A stretch of DNA of 47,965 bases from contig CAJCIA010000183.1 of assembly GCA_903970275.1 (NCBI GenBank), positions 1-47,965 of the forward strand. Reading direction: 5' to 3'. A program made the translations under genes and the position numbers. This DNA comes from Betaproteobacteria bacterium (lineage in GTDB: Bacteria; Verrucomicrobiota; Verrucomicrobiia; Methylacidiphilales; UBA1321). Numbering within the stretch: position 1 is the first letter of the stretch; each line of letters starts with the position of its first letter. Below, piece after piece: positions 24,541-32,805 of the stretch. Below the pieces are notes generated by a model that saw nothing but the letters and a program-made list of their open reading frames with translations, ran no database searches and had not been told where the DNA came from.

Positions 24541-25785
24541 TCAATAGGTGAACCGCACCCGGGCTCCCACCTGGTTGTCGACGAAGCCATTGATCGTCGC
24601 CGAGATGTTCCGCCGGTATTGGTAATAGCCGCCGAGCGACCACCAATCGTTGGCCTGGTAATCGAGCGCCGCGCGCAGGGTGAAGTAGTCGTAGTCGAGA
24701 TCGTTTGCCTCGTCGGCGAGGTTGTCCTCGTAATGGGCGTTCTCGTAGCTGCCGGAAAGCGTCGCCCACAGCTTCTCCCGAAAACCCTGCGTCACCGAAA
24801 ACGAGGTGCCGGTGGCCAGGTAATCCTGCCCGAAGAACTTGGCCGAATAGTTATACGACCGGTAGGCGCTCACCGTGATGTTCGTATCGTCCCACGGGTT
24901 GTAGGTGAAGCCGGCGGAGAACACCGGGGTCACCGTGGTTTCCGACGATCCCTGCGTCTGCCGAAACTCGCCGCCCGCCGTGGCGGTAAAGCTCAGCTTT
25001 TCCGTGGGCGTGTAGACGACGCGTCCATTCACCTGCTGGAACGTCTGGTTCGGGCCCTCCAGATCCGCCGCGCCGCCGACCACGCCGAAGCCCAGCGTCG
25101 TCTTCGGCATGATTTCGTAGTTTAGATAAAGGCTGCCCGTCCATTGCTTGGAGCCGAAGCCCTGGTCGTAATCGTCGATGTCCTGCTGCGCCCGCACCGA
25201 GGCGCTCAGTTTCGCGCCAATGATGTAGTCGAAATTCACCACCGTGCGGTATTCCTGCACCTTGACGAGGTCGCCCTCGTCCGGTGCGCTGTTCTGCACC
25301 GAGGCGTATTGCTGGCTGACGACCAGGTCGCAGCGCGACCCGTGGTAGCCGTAAACAAACGAGCCGGTCTGTTCGAACGTGTCGTTGCCCGAATGATCCT
25401 GATAGACCACGAACCCCGGCGCGTAGGTCACCTGCACCGAGTTATCGACGCCCGTGTTGCGCGCCGAGTTGTAGGTGATAAAGGGAACGATGTCGTAGAT
25501 GAAATCGCCCGTCCGTCCCGCATCGCCCGGCTGGATATAGATATTGTCGTCGTAATAACCCGCGAGCGTCGCGCCGAACGTGATGGGGAGCCGCGTGTTA
25601 TCCTGGGCGGCGGCATCGGTCACCGCTCCCGGCTCCAGCGCGCGGTCGGGCGATTGCAGCGCGCGCGGCACCACGGCATCGGTCGGGCCGGCCATCGGGC
25701 CGCTCAGTTCCTGCGCGAGCAGCACGGAAGTTCCGAAGGTGAGCGTCCAAAGCATGGTGAGCACAGGGGCGGGAAGGGTTGTCAT
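24541..25785 (-). CDS. Outer-membrane beta-barrel protein of the exopolysaccharide operon
   Basis: The protein has 414 residues from the ATG at 25785, chosen because it starts a signal peptide (MTTLPAPVLTMLWTLTFGTSVLLAQ) and overlaps the upstream stop (ATGA). The mature part is made of alternating short strands rich in Tyr, Asn, Asp and Thr, such as TLAGYYDDNIYIQPGD and SASVRAQQDIDDYDQGF. It ends in NQVGARVRFTY, with the terminal aromatic expected of barrels inserted by Bam. It resembles the barrels found in Wza/Wzc-type loci of other phyla and may act as the outer-membrane pore for polymer, complementing the non-lipidated Wza. Role inferred from context. Confidence 0.85.
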   Translation of the reverse strand: MTTLPAPVLTMLWTLTFGTSVLLAQELSGPMAGPTDAVVPRALQSPDRALEPGAVTDAAAQDNTRLPITFGATLAGYYDDNIYIQPGDAGRTGDFIYDIVPFITYNSARNTGVDNSVQVTYAPGFVVYQDHSGNDTFEQTGSFVYGYHGSRCDLVVSQQYASVQNSAPDEGDLVKVQEYRTVVNFDYIIGAKLSASVRAQQDIDDYDQGFGSKQWTGSLYLNYEIMPKTTLGFGVVGGAADLEGPNQTFQQVNGRVVYTPTEKLSFTATAGGEFRQTQGSSETTVTPVFSAGFTYNPWDDTNITVSAYRSYNYSAKFFGQDYLATGTSFSVTQGFREKLWATLSGSYENAHYEDNLADEANDLDYDYFTLRAALDYQANDWWSLGGYYQYRRNISATINGFVDNQVGARVRFTY

Positions 25786-26606
25786 TGTGGGGGCGAAACC
25801 ACGAGGCGCTGGGGTGGCCGATGAATGGGCGGGTCGCCGACGTCCGGTCCGTTGCTCGCCTTGCCATTGCCCTCCGCGACATGAGGCTCGAGGCCGGCGA
25901 GCAGGCAGGTCTGCGTCCCGGCCGCCAGCGCTGAAAGCGGCAGCATCTGCAGCCTCCCGTCCACGTTGATCACCCCCACCTGGCCATTGCCGATGAGCAC
26001 CTGCGTGCGGTCCGGCTGGAGAGGCTGCAGCGCGGGAACGGCTGCCGGCGTTGCCCCGTAGATCGGCTCGTCCTCCGTGAGGGGGCGAGCGTCGCGGTCC
26101 GCGTGGGTGGAGACGGCCAGGCTCCCGCGCGCAACGTAGAAATAGGTGCCGCCGCCATGCATGCACATCACGCATTGGCCGTTCGCCATCGAGGCCTGCC
26201 CGTGCCTCAACCCGACGTGGTAACAATGAGGCGGGCGGGCGGCGAGCTTGATGGTGACTTGCAGCTTCCCCTGCTGAAGATGGAAGTTGGAACGCAGGTT
26301 CATCCCCGGCCCCTCCATGCGGCAGAGATGATCGTCGCCGTCGTAGGTCAGCGTCCCGGTCTCGCCCAGCCGCAGTTCCGAGCCGTCGAAGGCGCTGAGA
26401 AAAAGAACGCCGTCGTTGCCTGCGGAAAAGCGACCGGGCCCGAGCTTCTGACCGGCCTTGACCGGCTGCATGGGCAGCGCGTTCCCGGCGCCGTAGAGAA
26501 CCTGTCCTTCAACCCCGGTGACCAACACCTGCTGCGCCCGGACCGGAAACAACAGCCCGAGCGTAACCGCCGACAGGCAAAGAAAAAGGACGCGGTGACA
26601 ACTCAT
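25782..26606 (-). CDS. Secreted FecR-like domain protein
   Basis: The protein has 274 residues with a signal peptide (LFLCLSAVTLGLLFPVRAQQ). The following VLVTGVEGQVLYGAGNALPM and LFLSAFDGSELRLGETGTLT match the FecR fold: a G-x-V opening, a charged turn, then DGSxLRLG. There is no membrane helix after the signal and no sigma factor nearby, so it is not an anti-sigma regulator; periplasmic FecR domains of this kind occur with export and surface-layer systems. The C-terminus is proline-rich (DPPIHRPPQRLVVSPPQ). Its ATG lies inside the end of the glycosyltransferase frame, a 98-bp overlap that is unusually long. Function unknown. Confidence 0.75.
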   Translation of the reverse strand: MSCHRVLFLCLSAVTLGLLFPVRAQQVLVTGVEGQVLYGAGNALPMQPVKAGQKLGPGRFSAGNDGVLFLSAFDGSELRLGETGTLTYDGDDHLCRMEGPGMNLRSNFHLQQGKLQVTIKLAARPPHCYHVGLRHGQASMANGQCVMCMHGGGTYFYVARGSLAVSTHADRDARPLTEDEPIYGATPAAVPALQPLQPDRTQVLIGNGQVGVINVDGRLQMLPLSALAAGTQTCLLAGLEPHVAEGNGKASNGPDVGDPPIHRPPQRLVVSPPQ

Positions 26607-27810
26607 CGGCTGTCTTGGGGAATCGGCGGGCGTGTCCCAGCGTTAAGGTCAATTTTTCGAGGCAGCGCGGCTCCTGCCAGCGCGATAAATCGGCCTCGGC
26701 GGGCAGATGGCCGGCACCCAGCCGGGCGCGCCGGCGGATTTCGCAGGCCAACGGCACGCGGTCGCCATGACAGAACGATGCGGCCGAATCGCCCAGACCC
26801 GCCTGGTCGATCACGTCGGCGACAGGGCTTTTCTCCGGACCGATGTGGAGGAACGGCCGTCCCGTCGCGAGGATGTTATAGACCTTGCTTGGATGCAGCA
26901 GGCCGTTGAAGGCGTCTCCCATCACGACCACGTGCAGGTCGGCCGCGGAAAGCACCGCCGCCAGCTTCTCCCGCGGCAGATAGGGAATGAGCGTGACGTT
27001 GCGCGCCGCGTGCTCCTGCAGCGTGTTCCATTGCGCGCCGCCGCCCACCCAGCAGAAGTGAATGTGCGGGTCGTCGCGCAGCGCATCGGCCGCCGCCAGC
27101 AGCGTCTCCATCGAATGACACGCGCCATGGTTGCCCGCACACATCACCACAAACTTCCGATCCCAGCCTCGCGCGCGGCGCATGGTCGCGCGGCCCACCG
27201 CATCAAATCCTATATCCGCCTGCATCCAGAGCGGAATCACCTCCACGCTTTCCGAATCAGCGCCCTGGAAGAAAAGCGCGCGACGCATGGCGTCATCCAG
27301 CGCGATGATGCGGCTGGCCCGACGCAAGCTCCAGCGCGATACCGCCCGCGCCACCCGGGCCGTGATGCCGTTCTCCGCCAGCAGGCCGGCGGCAATCGCC
27401 ACCTCGGGGTGAAGGTCCATCGCCCAGATGACCAGCCGCGCGCCGCGCCATTTGGCGAGCACCGCCGCCACCGCCGGCAGCAACGGCGGAGTAGTCAACG
27501 CCACAATCACGTCGGGCTTGGGGCCGAACAGGCCGCGCAGCAAAATGGCGGCGAGAAACTTGACGAAGCCCACGACGCGGTCGGTGCGCGTCCGGCCGCA
27601 CGGTGTGGCGCTGCCCACGCGCACGACCCGCACGCCCGCGATCATTTCCCGCGCGGGATGAAACTTGTGGCCATCCTCATAGGCGCGCCGGCTGGCCATC
27701 ACGGTCACGTCGTGCCCCTCGCGCGCGAGATGCTCCGCCCAGCGGCCCAGGTACTGGCTGGTCGCCACGGGGTCGGGCAGATAGGTCTGATTGAGGAGGA
27801 GAACCCTCAC
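26509..27810 (-). CDS. GT4-like glycosyltransferase (WcaI/WbuB type) with a doubtful 3' end
   Basis: The open frame has 433 residues. It has the GT-B layout: MRVLLLNQTYLPDPVATSQY at the start, LVIWAMDLHPEVAIAAGLL in the N-domain, VMCAGNHGACHSMETLL opening the donor domain, and PSKVYNILATGRPFLHIGP near residue 325. It probably adds a sugar to the lipid-linked exopolysaccharide unit. The domain seems to end near LEKL, but the frame runs on about 50 residues into the FecR gene. A five-base A run (plus strand T at 26653-26657) sits exactly there; one base fewer would give a stop immediately, near 26649. The tail may therefore be an artefact or a real frameshift. It is the first gene of the operon and the only sugar-adding transferase in it. 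Confidence 0.85.
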   Translation of the reverse strand: MRVLLLNQTYLPDPVATSQYLGRWAEHLAREGHDVTVMASRRAYEDGHKFHPAREMIAGVRVVRVGSATPCGRTRTDRVVGFVKFLAAILLRGLFGPKPDVIVALTTPPLLPAVAAVLAKWRGARLVIWAMDLHPEVAIAAGLLAENGITARVARAVSRWSLRRASRIIALDDAMRRALFFQGADSESVEVIPLWMQADIGFDAVGRATMRRARGWDRKFVVMCAGNHGACHSMETLLAAADALRDDPHIHFCWVGGGAQWNTLQEHAARNVTLIPYLPREKLAAVLSAADLHVVVMGDAFNGLLHPSKVYNILATGRPFLHIGPEKSPVADVIDQAGLGDSAASFCHGDRVPLACEIRRRARLGAGHLPAEADLSRWQEPRCLEKLTLTLGHARRFPKTADELSPRPFSLPVGGYARAVVSGPGAAGVGHRG

Positions 27811-27841
27811 CCTCCTTTTATCGGTTGCGGCGCGTCGAAAT

Positions 27842-27862
27842 GCAGAAACTCGTTGTCACCTC
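27842..27862 (+). repeat. 21-bp direct repeat, left copy
   Basis: The sequence GCAGAAACTCG followed by TTGTCACCTC occurs here and again, identically, at 31228-31248. It lies in the gap between the divergent glycosyltransferase and fucosidase, about 50 bases before the fucosidase start. The two copies bracket the fucosidase and sialate esterase genes. Confidence 0.85.
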
Positions 27863-27911
27863 TCCGCCAAACCCGTTTACTCGGCGTAATCGCGCTCAAT
27901 TCCGTTTAGAC

Positions 27912-29543
27912 GTGAAAACTTCCCGACTTCTCCTTGGCTTGGTCCTGACCGGCGCGGCTTCCTCGCTCCTGGTCGCGCAAATGGTTTATCCGCCGGAGAC
28001 CCACGCCATCCCGATCCCCAAGATGGAGGACCTTCCGCTGGCACCCGGGCCGTTCCAGGGCACCGCGGAATCGCTCAAGCAGTTTCAATGTCCCGAGTGG
28101 TTTCGCGACGCCAAGTTTGGCATCTGGGCGCACTGGGGGCCGGCGGCGGTTCCCGGCGACGGCGATTGGTACGCACGGCAGATGTATATCGATCAAAACC
28201 GCTACGGACATAATGCTTACCAGACCCACCTGAAGTTGTATGGCCCGCCGTCCAAAGTGGGCTACAAGGACATTCTCCCCCTCTGGAAAGCAGAGAAATG
28301 GGATCCGGACCGTCTGATGGAACTCTATAAGGCGGCCGGGGCGCATTACTTTTTCGCTCAGGCGGTGCACCACGACAATTTCGACAATTGGAATTCCAAA
28401 TATCAGAAATGGAATTCCGTGAACATCGGTCCGCATCGCGACATGGTAGGCACCTGGCAGGCGGCCGCTCGAAAACAAGGTCTGCCTTTCGGCGTCTCGG
28501 AGCATCTGGGACACAGCTTCACTTTCATGCAGTCGTCGCACGGCGTGGATAAAACCGGGCCTTACGCCGGCATTCCCTACGACGGGGCGGACCCGGCGAA
28601 TTGGGATCTTTACCAATTGCCGGCGAACCCCCGCGACACCGGTTGGTACAGCAACGATCTGCGCTGGGCGCAGGAATGGTACGCGCGCATCTACGATCTC
28701 GTCACCACCTACAAGCCCGACCTTCTCTATAGTGACGGTGGCCTGCCCTTTGGTGAAGCGGGCCGCAACATCGTGGCGCAACTCTATAACCAAAGCATCC
28801 AGGCGCACAACGGGAAGCAAGAGGCGGTCTATTGCTGCAAGAAGAACTATCACGGCACCGATTTCATCGATGGTTCGTGTGTTGAGGACCTGGAGCGCGG
28901 AATGATGTCGGACATCCAGCCGCTGCCCTGGCAGACCGACACGTCCACCGGTGAGTGGTACTGGGTTCCGCACGACCGCTATCGCTCGAGCAGCGAGGTC
29001 ATCCACACGCTCGCCGATATCGTGAGCAAGAACGGGAATCTCCTGCTCAACGTGACGCTGCTCCCGGACGGCAGCCTCGCCCCGGAAATGGAAAACTTCC
29101 TGCATGAGATGGCCGACTGGATGAAGATCAATGGCGAGGCGATTTTCGGCACGCGGCCATGGACGATTTTTGGCGAGGGATCCACCGCTTTCCGGGCGGG
29201 GGCTTTTCACGAGAACTTCAAGTTCACGCCGCAGGACATCCGTTTTACGCGTAAAGGCGACGACATCTATGCGATCACCCTCGGTTTGCCCACCGGCCAG
29301 GTGATGATTCGCTCCCTGGCGCAGGGCTCGGCGCTTGTCAAGGGAGAGCCCAGCTCCATCAGCCTGCTGGGAAGTGCGGAGAAGCTTCAGTGGAATCGCA
29401 CCGATCAGGGCATCATTATCACCCTGCCCGCCACGCTGCCGTGCGCGTCGTCGCTTTGTTTTAAAATTTCAGGTTTCACCACCGTAGCCGACCTGACTCC
29501 TCAGGCCCTGCAAGCGGCAAAGGACCAGCTCAAGAAACTATAG
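27912..29543 (+). CDS. Secreted alpha-L-fucosidase (GH29)
   Basis: About 543 residues from the GTG at 27912, which begins a signal peptide (KTSRLLLGLVLTGAASSLLVAQ). The frame is open to 27825, but that extension has no signal and overlaps the direct repeat. GH29 signatures: FRDAKFGIWAHWGPAAVPG, AGAHYFFAQAVHHDNFDNW, and YKPDLLYSDGGLPFGEAG, whose Asp is the expected nucleophile. Next comes DIVSKNGNLLLNVTLLPDGS. The enzyme releases terminal fucose from glycans outside the cytoplasm. It sits 61 bp before a sialate O-acetylesterase on the same strand, forming a small host- or algal-glycan utilisation pair. No transporter or fucose catabolic gene is nearby. Confidence 0.92.
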   Translation: MKTSRLLLGLVLTGAASSLLVAQMVYPPETHAIPIPKMEDLPLAPGPFQGTAESLKQFQCPEWFRDAKFGIWAHWGPAAVPGDGDWYARQMYIDQNRYGHNAYQTHLKLYGPPSKVGYKDILPLWKAEKWDPDRLMELYKAAGAHYFFAQAVHHDNFDNWNSKYQKWNSVNIGPHRDMVGTWQAAARKQGLPFGVSEHLGHSFTFMQSSHGVDKTGPYAGIPYDGADPANWDLYQLPANPRDTGWYSNDLRWAQEWYARIYDLVTTYKPDLLYSDGGLPFGEAGRNIVAQLYNQSIQAHNGKQEAVYCCKKNYHGTDFIDGSCVEDLERGMMSDIQPLPWQTDTSTGEWYWVPHDRYRSSSEVIHTLADIVSKNGNLLLNVTLLPDGSLAPEMENFLHEMADWMKINGEAIFGTRPWTIFGEGSTAFRAGAFHENFKFTPQDIRFTRKGDDIYAITLGLPTGQVMIRSLAQGSALVKGEPSSISLLGSAEKLQWNRTDQGIIITLPATLPCASSLCFKISGFTTVADLTPQALQAAKDQLKKL

Positions 29544-29604
29544 GCCCAATTGTCTGGTCCGTGCAGTTTGACTCCTGAACAAGATCCTCGACTCCAATCA
29601 CCTC

Positions 29605-31203
29605 ATGAAACAATCATCTGCTCCTTTCATCATCCCCGCACTGCTTGGTTTTTTGGCGGCTTCTCTGGTACCCGGCACCAGCCGCGCCGATGTGCGGCTG
29701 CCCGCCATCTTTGGCGACCACATGGTCCTGCAGCAGGAAGCGACGCTTCCGGTCTGGGGCTGGGCCAACCCTCAGGAAAACGTGACCGTGACCTTTGGCA
29801 GCGAGAAGGCGCAAGCCACGGCTGGCGCGGACGGCAAGTGGCGGGTCGATCTCCCTGCCCTTCCCGCGGGAACGCCGGCCGGAACACTGGTCGTCGCCGG
29901 GAGCAACACGATCACGATCAACGATGTGCTCGTGGGCGAGGTCTGGGTTTGTTCCGGCCAATCGAACATGGAACTGCCGCTGGACAAGACAGACCATGCA
30001 AGTGAGGCGGCAAGCCAGGCGACGGACGATCAGCTTCGGATCTGCCAGGTGCCGGCGAATCTGGCGCTGGCCCCGCGCGACGATTTCTCGCCCGTCCCCC
30101 CGGTTGCGGACACCTGGGAGGTTTGCACGCCGGAGACGGTTGCCCACTCCTATGCCGTGGCCTATTACTTTGGCAAGAACCTCCGCACCACGCTGCAGCG
30201 GCCCGTGGGGCTGATCGAGGATGCGTGGGGTGGCACCCCGGCCCAGGTCTGGACCGATCCGGCGACCCTGCAATCCGACCCTGATTTTCACCATTATGTG
30301 GAAGCGCAGCAGAAGATCGCGGCCAAGTATCCCGGCGGGGACGCCGACTTTGCCACGCAGTTGGCCGCGCAGACGAAGCCCGGGGCAAAGCCGGGCGGTG
30401 CGCTCGTCAAAGGCGGATTTGGACCCACGCTCCCAAGCAGCCTTTTCAACGCGATGATCAATCCGGTCATCCCCTTCGCCATCAAGGGCGTGATCTGGTA
30501 CCAGGGCGAGGATAACGCCGGGCCCGCGGCGGCGCAGGAGTACGCCAAGTTATTCCCGGCGATGATCACCGGCTGGCGGACGTTGTGGAAGGAAGGGGAT
30601 TTCCCGTTCCTCTACGTCCAGCTGGCGAACCTCGCGCAACGCTATAGGGACAACTGGCCCCTCCTGCGCGAGTCGCAGCTTAAGACACTCTCCTTGCCCA
30701 AGACCGGCATGGCAGTGACCATCGACATTGGGACGCCCTACTACATTCACCCGCCCGATAAGGCGGACGTTGGCCTGCGTCTCTCGCTGCTGGCGCGGCA
30801 CATCGCCTATGGCGAAAACGTGGTGTGCTTCGGGCCGCTCTACGATTCCATGAAGGTGGAGGGCACCGGCATTCGCATCAGCTTTCGGCCGGACACTATC
30901 GGCGGCGGGCTGGTAATCGGCAGTTCGCCGTGGAAGGACCCGAAGGCGACGACGTTCCCTTCGACCACGGAGTTGCAGGGCTTCATGATCGCGGGCGACG
31001 ACAAAAAGTGGGCCGAGGCGCAGGCCACGATCGATGGCAACAGCGTGGTGGTCTCGAGCCCGCAAGTGCCGAACCCCACCGCGGTCCGGTACGCGTGGGC
31101 GCAGAGTCCGCTGGCCAACCTCTATAACAAGGACGGCCTTCCCGCCTCGCCCTTCCGTACCGATACCTGGGATCCCAAGAGTTCGATCGATCCCGCCAAG
31201 TAG
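29605..31203 (+). CDS. Secreted sialate O-acetylesterase-like protein
   Basis: The protein has 532 residues with a signal peptide (FIIPALLGFLAASLVPGTSRA). The family opening LPAIFGDHMVLQQEATLPVW is followed by a jelly-roll-like region, then the SGNH-type block VWVCSGQSNMELPL with the catalytic serine. Further landmarks are GLIEDAWGGTPAQVW, GVIWYQGEDNA and DIGTPYYIHPPDKADVGLRL, with the His-Pro-x-x-Lys pattern of the family. Such enzymes remove acetyl groups from sialic acids or from acetylated plant and bacterial polysaccharides, so the annotation should not be taken as proof of sialic acid use. It is probably co-transcribed with the fucosidase. Confidence 0.9.
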   Translation: MKQSSAPFIIPALLGFLAASLVPGTSRADVRLPAIFGDHMVLQQEATLPVWGWANPQENVTVTFGSEKAQATAGADGKWRVDLPALPAGTPAGTLVVAGSNTITINDVLVGEVWVCSGQSNMELPLDKTDHASEAASQATDDQLRICQVPANLALAPRDDFSPVPPVADTWEVCTPETVAHSYAVAYYFGKNLRTTLQRPVGLIEDAWGGTPAQVWTDPATLQSDPDFHHYVEAQQKIAAKYPGGDADFATQLAAQTKPGAKPGGALVKGGFGPTLPSSLFNAMINPVIPFAIKGVIWYQGEDNAGPAAAQEYAKLFPAMITGWRTLWKEGDFPFLYVQLANLAQRYRDNWPLLRESQLKTLSLPKTGMAVTIDIGTPYYIHPPDKADVGLRLSLLARHIAYGENVVCFGPLYDSMKVEGTGIRISFRPDTIGGGLVIGSSPWKDPKATTFPSTTELQGFMIAGDDKKWAEAQATIDGNSVVVSSPQVPNPTAVRYAWAQSPLANLYNKDGLPASPFRTDTWDPKSSIDPAK

Positions 31204-31227
31204 CCGGCGCTGCATTCGCGGGCGGTC

Positions 31228-31248
31228 GCAGAAACTCGTTGTCACCTC
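31228..31248 (+). repeat. 21-bp direct repeat, right copy
   Basis: It is identical to 27842-27862. It lies between the esterase stop and the nuoI start, 16 bases before the nuoI ATG. Its TTGTCA could serve as a -35 box (TACGAT follows at 16 bases), but that would put the transcription start inside nuoI, so a promoter role for nuoI is unlikely. Confidence 0.85.
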
Positions 31249-31264
31249 GTCCGCTTCCATTACG

Positions 31265-31792
31265 ATGATCGGCATGGTCGTGAACCGCCCGACGCTCTCG
31301 CGGTGGGAAAGCATGTATCTGCCGGGCATCCTCATCGGCCTCAAGATCACCGCGGGCCATTTCATCGATCACCTGCTCGGCCGCAAGAAGGTGACCATGC
31401 AGTACCCGGAGGAAAAGTGGCCGATGCCCGACGGCTATCGCGGCGCGCCCACGCTGGTGAAGGACGAGGAAGGCCGCGAGAAATGCGTCAGCTGCCAGCT
31501 TTGCGAATTCGTCTGCCCGCCGCGCGCCATTCGCATCACGCCCGGCGAGATTCCGCTCGATTCGCCCTACGCCAAGGTGGAAAAGGCGCCAAAGGAATTC
31601 GACATCGACATGATCCGCTGCATCTACTGCGGGCTGTGCGAGGAAGTGTGTCCTGAGGAAGCGATCTTCCTGCTCAAGGATTACGCCATCACCGGCCTGA
31701 CCCGCGCCGAGATGGTCCATGACAAGGACAAGCTTTACGAACTCGGCGGCATGCTGCCCCGGCCCATTCACAAGTGGGACGCAAAGAAGTAA
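31265..31792 (+). CDS. nuoI: NADH-quinone oxidoreductase subunit I
   Basis: The protein has 175 residues. This subunit carries the two tetranuclear clusters (N6a, N6b) in the connecting arm of complex I. Both ferredoxin motifs are complete: CVSCQLCEFVCPP with cysteines at about 74, 77, 80 and 84, and CIYCGLCEEVCPE at about 119, 122, 125 and 129. The N-terminal amphipathic part (YLPGILIGLKITAGHFIDHL) touches the membrane. I start at ATG 31265; ATG 31274 is an alternative. It opens a six-gene run of membrane-arm genes, but nuoA-H are not upstream, which is unusual. Confidence 0.94.
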   Translation: MIGMVVNRPTLSRWESMYLPGILIGLKITAGHFIDHLLGRKKVTMQYPEEKWPMPDGYRGAPTLVKDEEGREKCVSCQLCEFVCPPRAIRITPGEIPLDSPYAKVEKAPKEFDIDMIRCIYCGLCEEVCPEEAIFLLKDYAITGLTRAEMVHDKDKLYELGGMLPRPIHKWDAKK

Positions 31793-31819
31793 TCGGCGTC
31801 TGATTCATCCGCCCCAGCC

Positions 31820-32479
31820 ATGGACGTTTTCTTCTTCTGGCTCTTCTCGGCGGGGATGATCGGGTTCAGCCTGGCGGTCGTGCTCGGGCGCAATCCGGTG
31901 GCCAGCGCGCTCTGCTTCGCCACCAGCATGATCTTCATGGCGGCGCTTTTCGTCATGCTCAACGCCTTCTTCCTCGCCGCGGTGCAGATCCTCGTGACGG
32001 CCGGCGCGGTGATGGTGCTCTTCCTCTTCATTATCATGCTGCTCGATATCGGCGCAATGTCGCACCTGCCACGGCAGCGGGTGTGGATGGGCGTCACGCT
32101 CCTGCTCGCGCTGGGCTTTGTCTACCTGCTGGCACGGACGCTGGATCTGAATCCGCGCGGGGCGATGACGGCGGCATCCCTGCCCACCACCCCAAAAACC
32201 GTCATGCAGCAGCATGATGTGGTGGACACGAGTCACGGCCAATTTCGCCTGATTAACTCGCATCGGTACGCCGTTTCCAACGACGACACGCATCGCATCG
32301 GCCGCGTCCTCTTTACCCGCTACGTCGCGCCCTTTGAGGTGACCAGCCTGCTTATCCTCGTCGCCACCGTCGGCGTGATTGTCCTCTGCAAGGAGGAGCC
32401 GAGCGTCCGCCGCAAGACGGAAGAGGAGCTCGAGACCGAACCGCAGCGCACCGGCCCGGCACTCACCACCACCCGCTGA
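31820..32479 (+). CDS. nuoJ: NADH-quinone oxidoreductase subunit J
   Basis: The protein has 219 residues and five predicted membrane helices. It opens [20 protein letters not shown]. The third helix region ([20 protein letters not shown]) carries the pi-bulge-type stretch important for coupling in complex I. Between helices four and five there is a polar stretch ([20 protein letters not shown]) longer than in E. coli, and a charged C-terminal tail. It lies 27 bp after nuoI and 2 bp before nuoK. Confidence 0.92.
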   Translation: MDVFFFWLFSAGMIGFSLAVVLGRNPVASALCFATSMIFMAALFVMLNAFFLAAVQILVTAGAVMVLFLFIIMLLDIGAMSHLPRQRVWMGVTLLLALGFVYLLARTLDLNPRGAMTAASLPTTPKTVMQQHDVVDTSHGQFRLINSHRYAVSNDDTHRIGRVLFTRYVAPFEVTSLLILVATVGVIVLCKEEPSVRRKTEEELETEPQRTGPALTTTR

Positions 32480-32481
32480 CC

Positions 32482-32787
32482 ATGGAGATCACGCTTAACC
32501 ACTACCTCGCCGTCGCCGCGGTGCTGTTCGTCATCGGGCTGATGGGTGTGATCATGCGGCGCAATCTGCTCATCATCTATATGTCGCTCGAGATGATGCT
32601 GCAGGCGGCGAACCTGACCTTCGTCGCCTTTTCCCGGTTCGACAACCTGGTCGACGGCCAGGTCTTTGTCTTCTTCGTCATCACCGTAGCAGCCGCGGAG
32701 GTCGCGGTCGGCCTGGCGCTCATCGTCGCGCTCTATCGGCTGCGCCAGACCACCAGCGTGGACGCGCTGACCACGCTCAAGTTCTAA
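32482..32787 (+). CDS. nuoK: NADH-quinone oxidoreductase subunit K
   Basis: The protein has 101 residues, the standard length, with three membrane helices. The conserved glutamates used in proton transfer are visible: one in [18 protein letters not shown] and one in [18 protein letters not shown]. The start ATG is two bases after the nuoJ stop region, as is usual for this pair. Confidence 0.94.
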   Translation: MEITLNHYLAVAAVLFVIGLMGVIMRRNLLIIYMSLEMMLQAANLTFVAFSRFDNLVDGQVFVFFVITVAAAEVAVGLALIVALYRLRQTTSVDALTTLKF

Positions 32788-32805
32788 GCACCTCCGCACG
32801 ACTCC

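Noticed and set aside
27825-27911. An extended N-terminus for the fucosidase from 27825
   Set aside because: The extra residues are basic, not signal-like, and include the direct repeat; the GTG at 27912 opens a normal signal peptide.
31201-31232. A further REP-like copy beginning GTAGCCGGCG at the esterase stop codon
   Set aside because: Only the first ten bases match; the second arm is absent and TAG is simply the stop codon, so I treat it as chance.
31231-31265. TTGTCA-16-TACGAT as the nuoI promoter
   Set aside because: The spacing is acceptable, but the predicted start of transcription would fall after the nuoI start codon.
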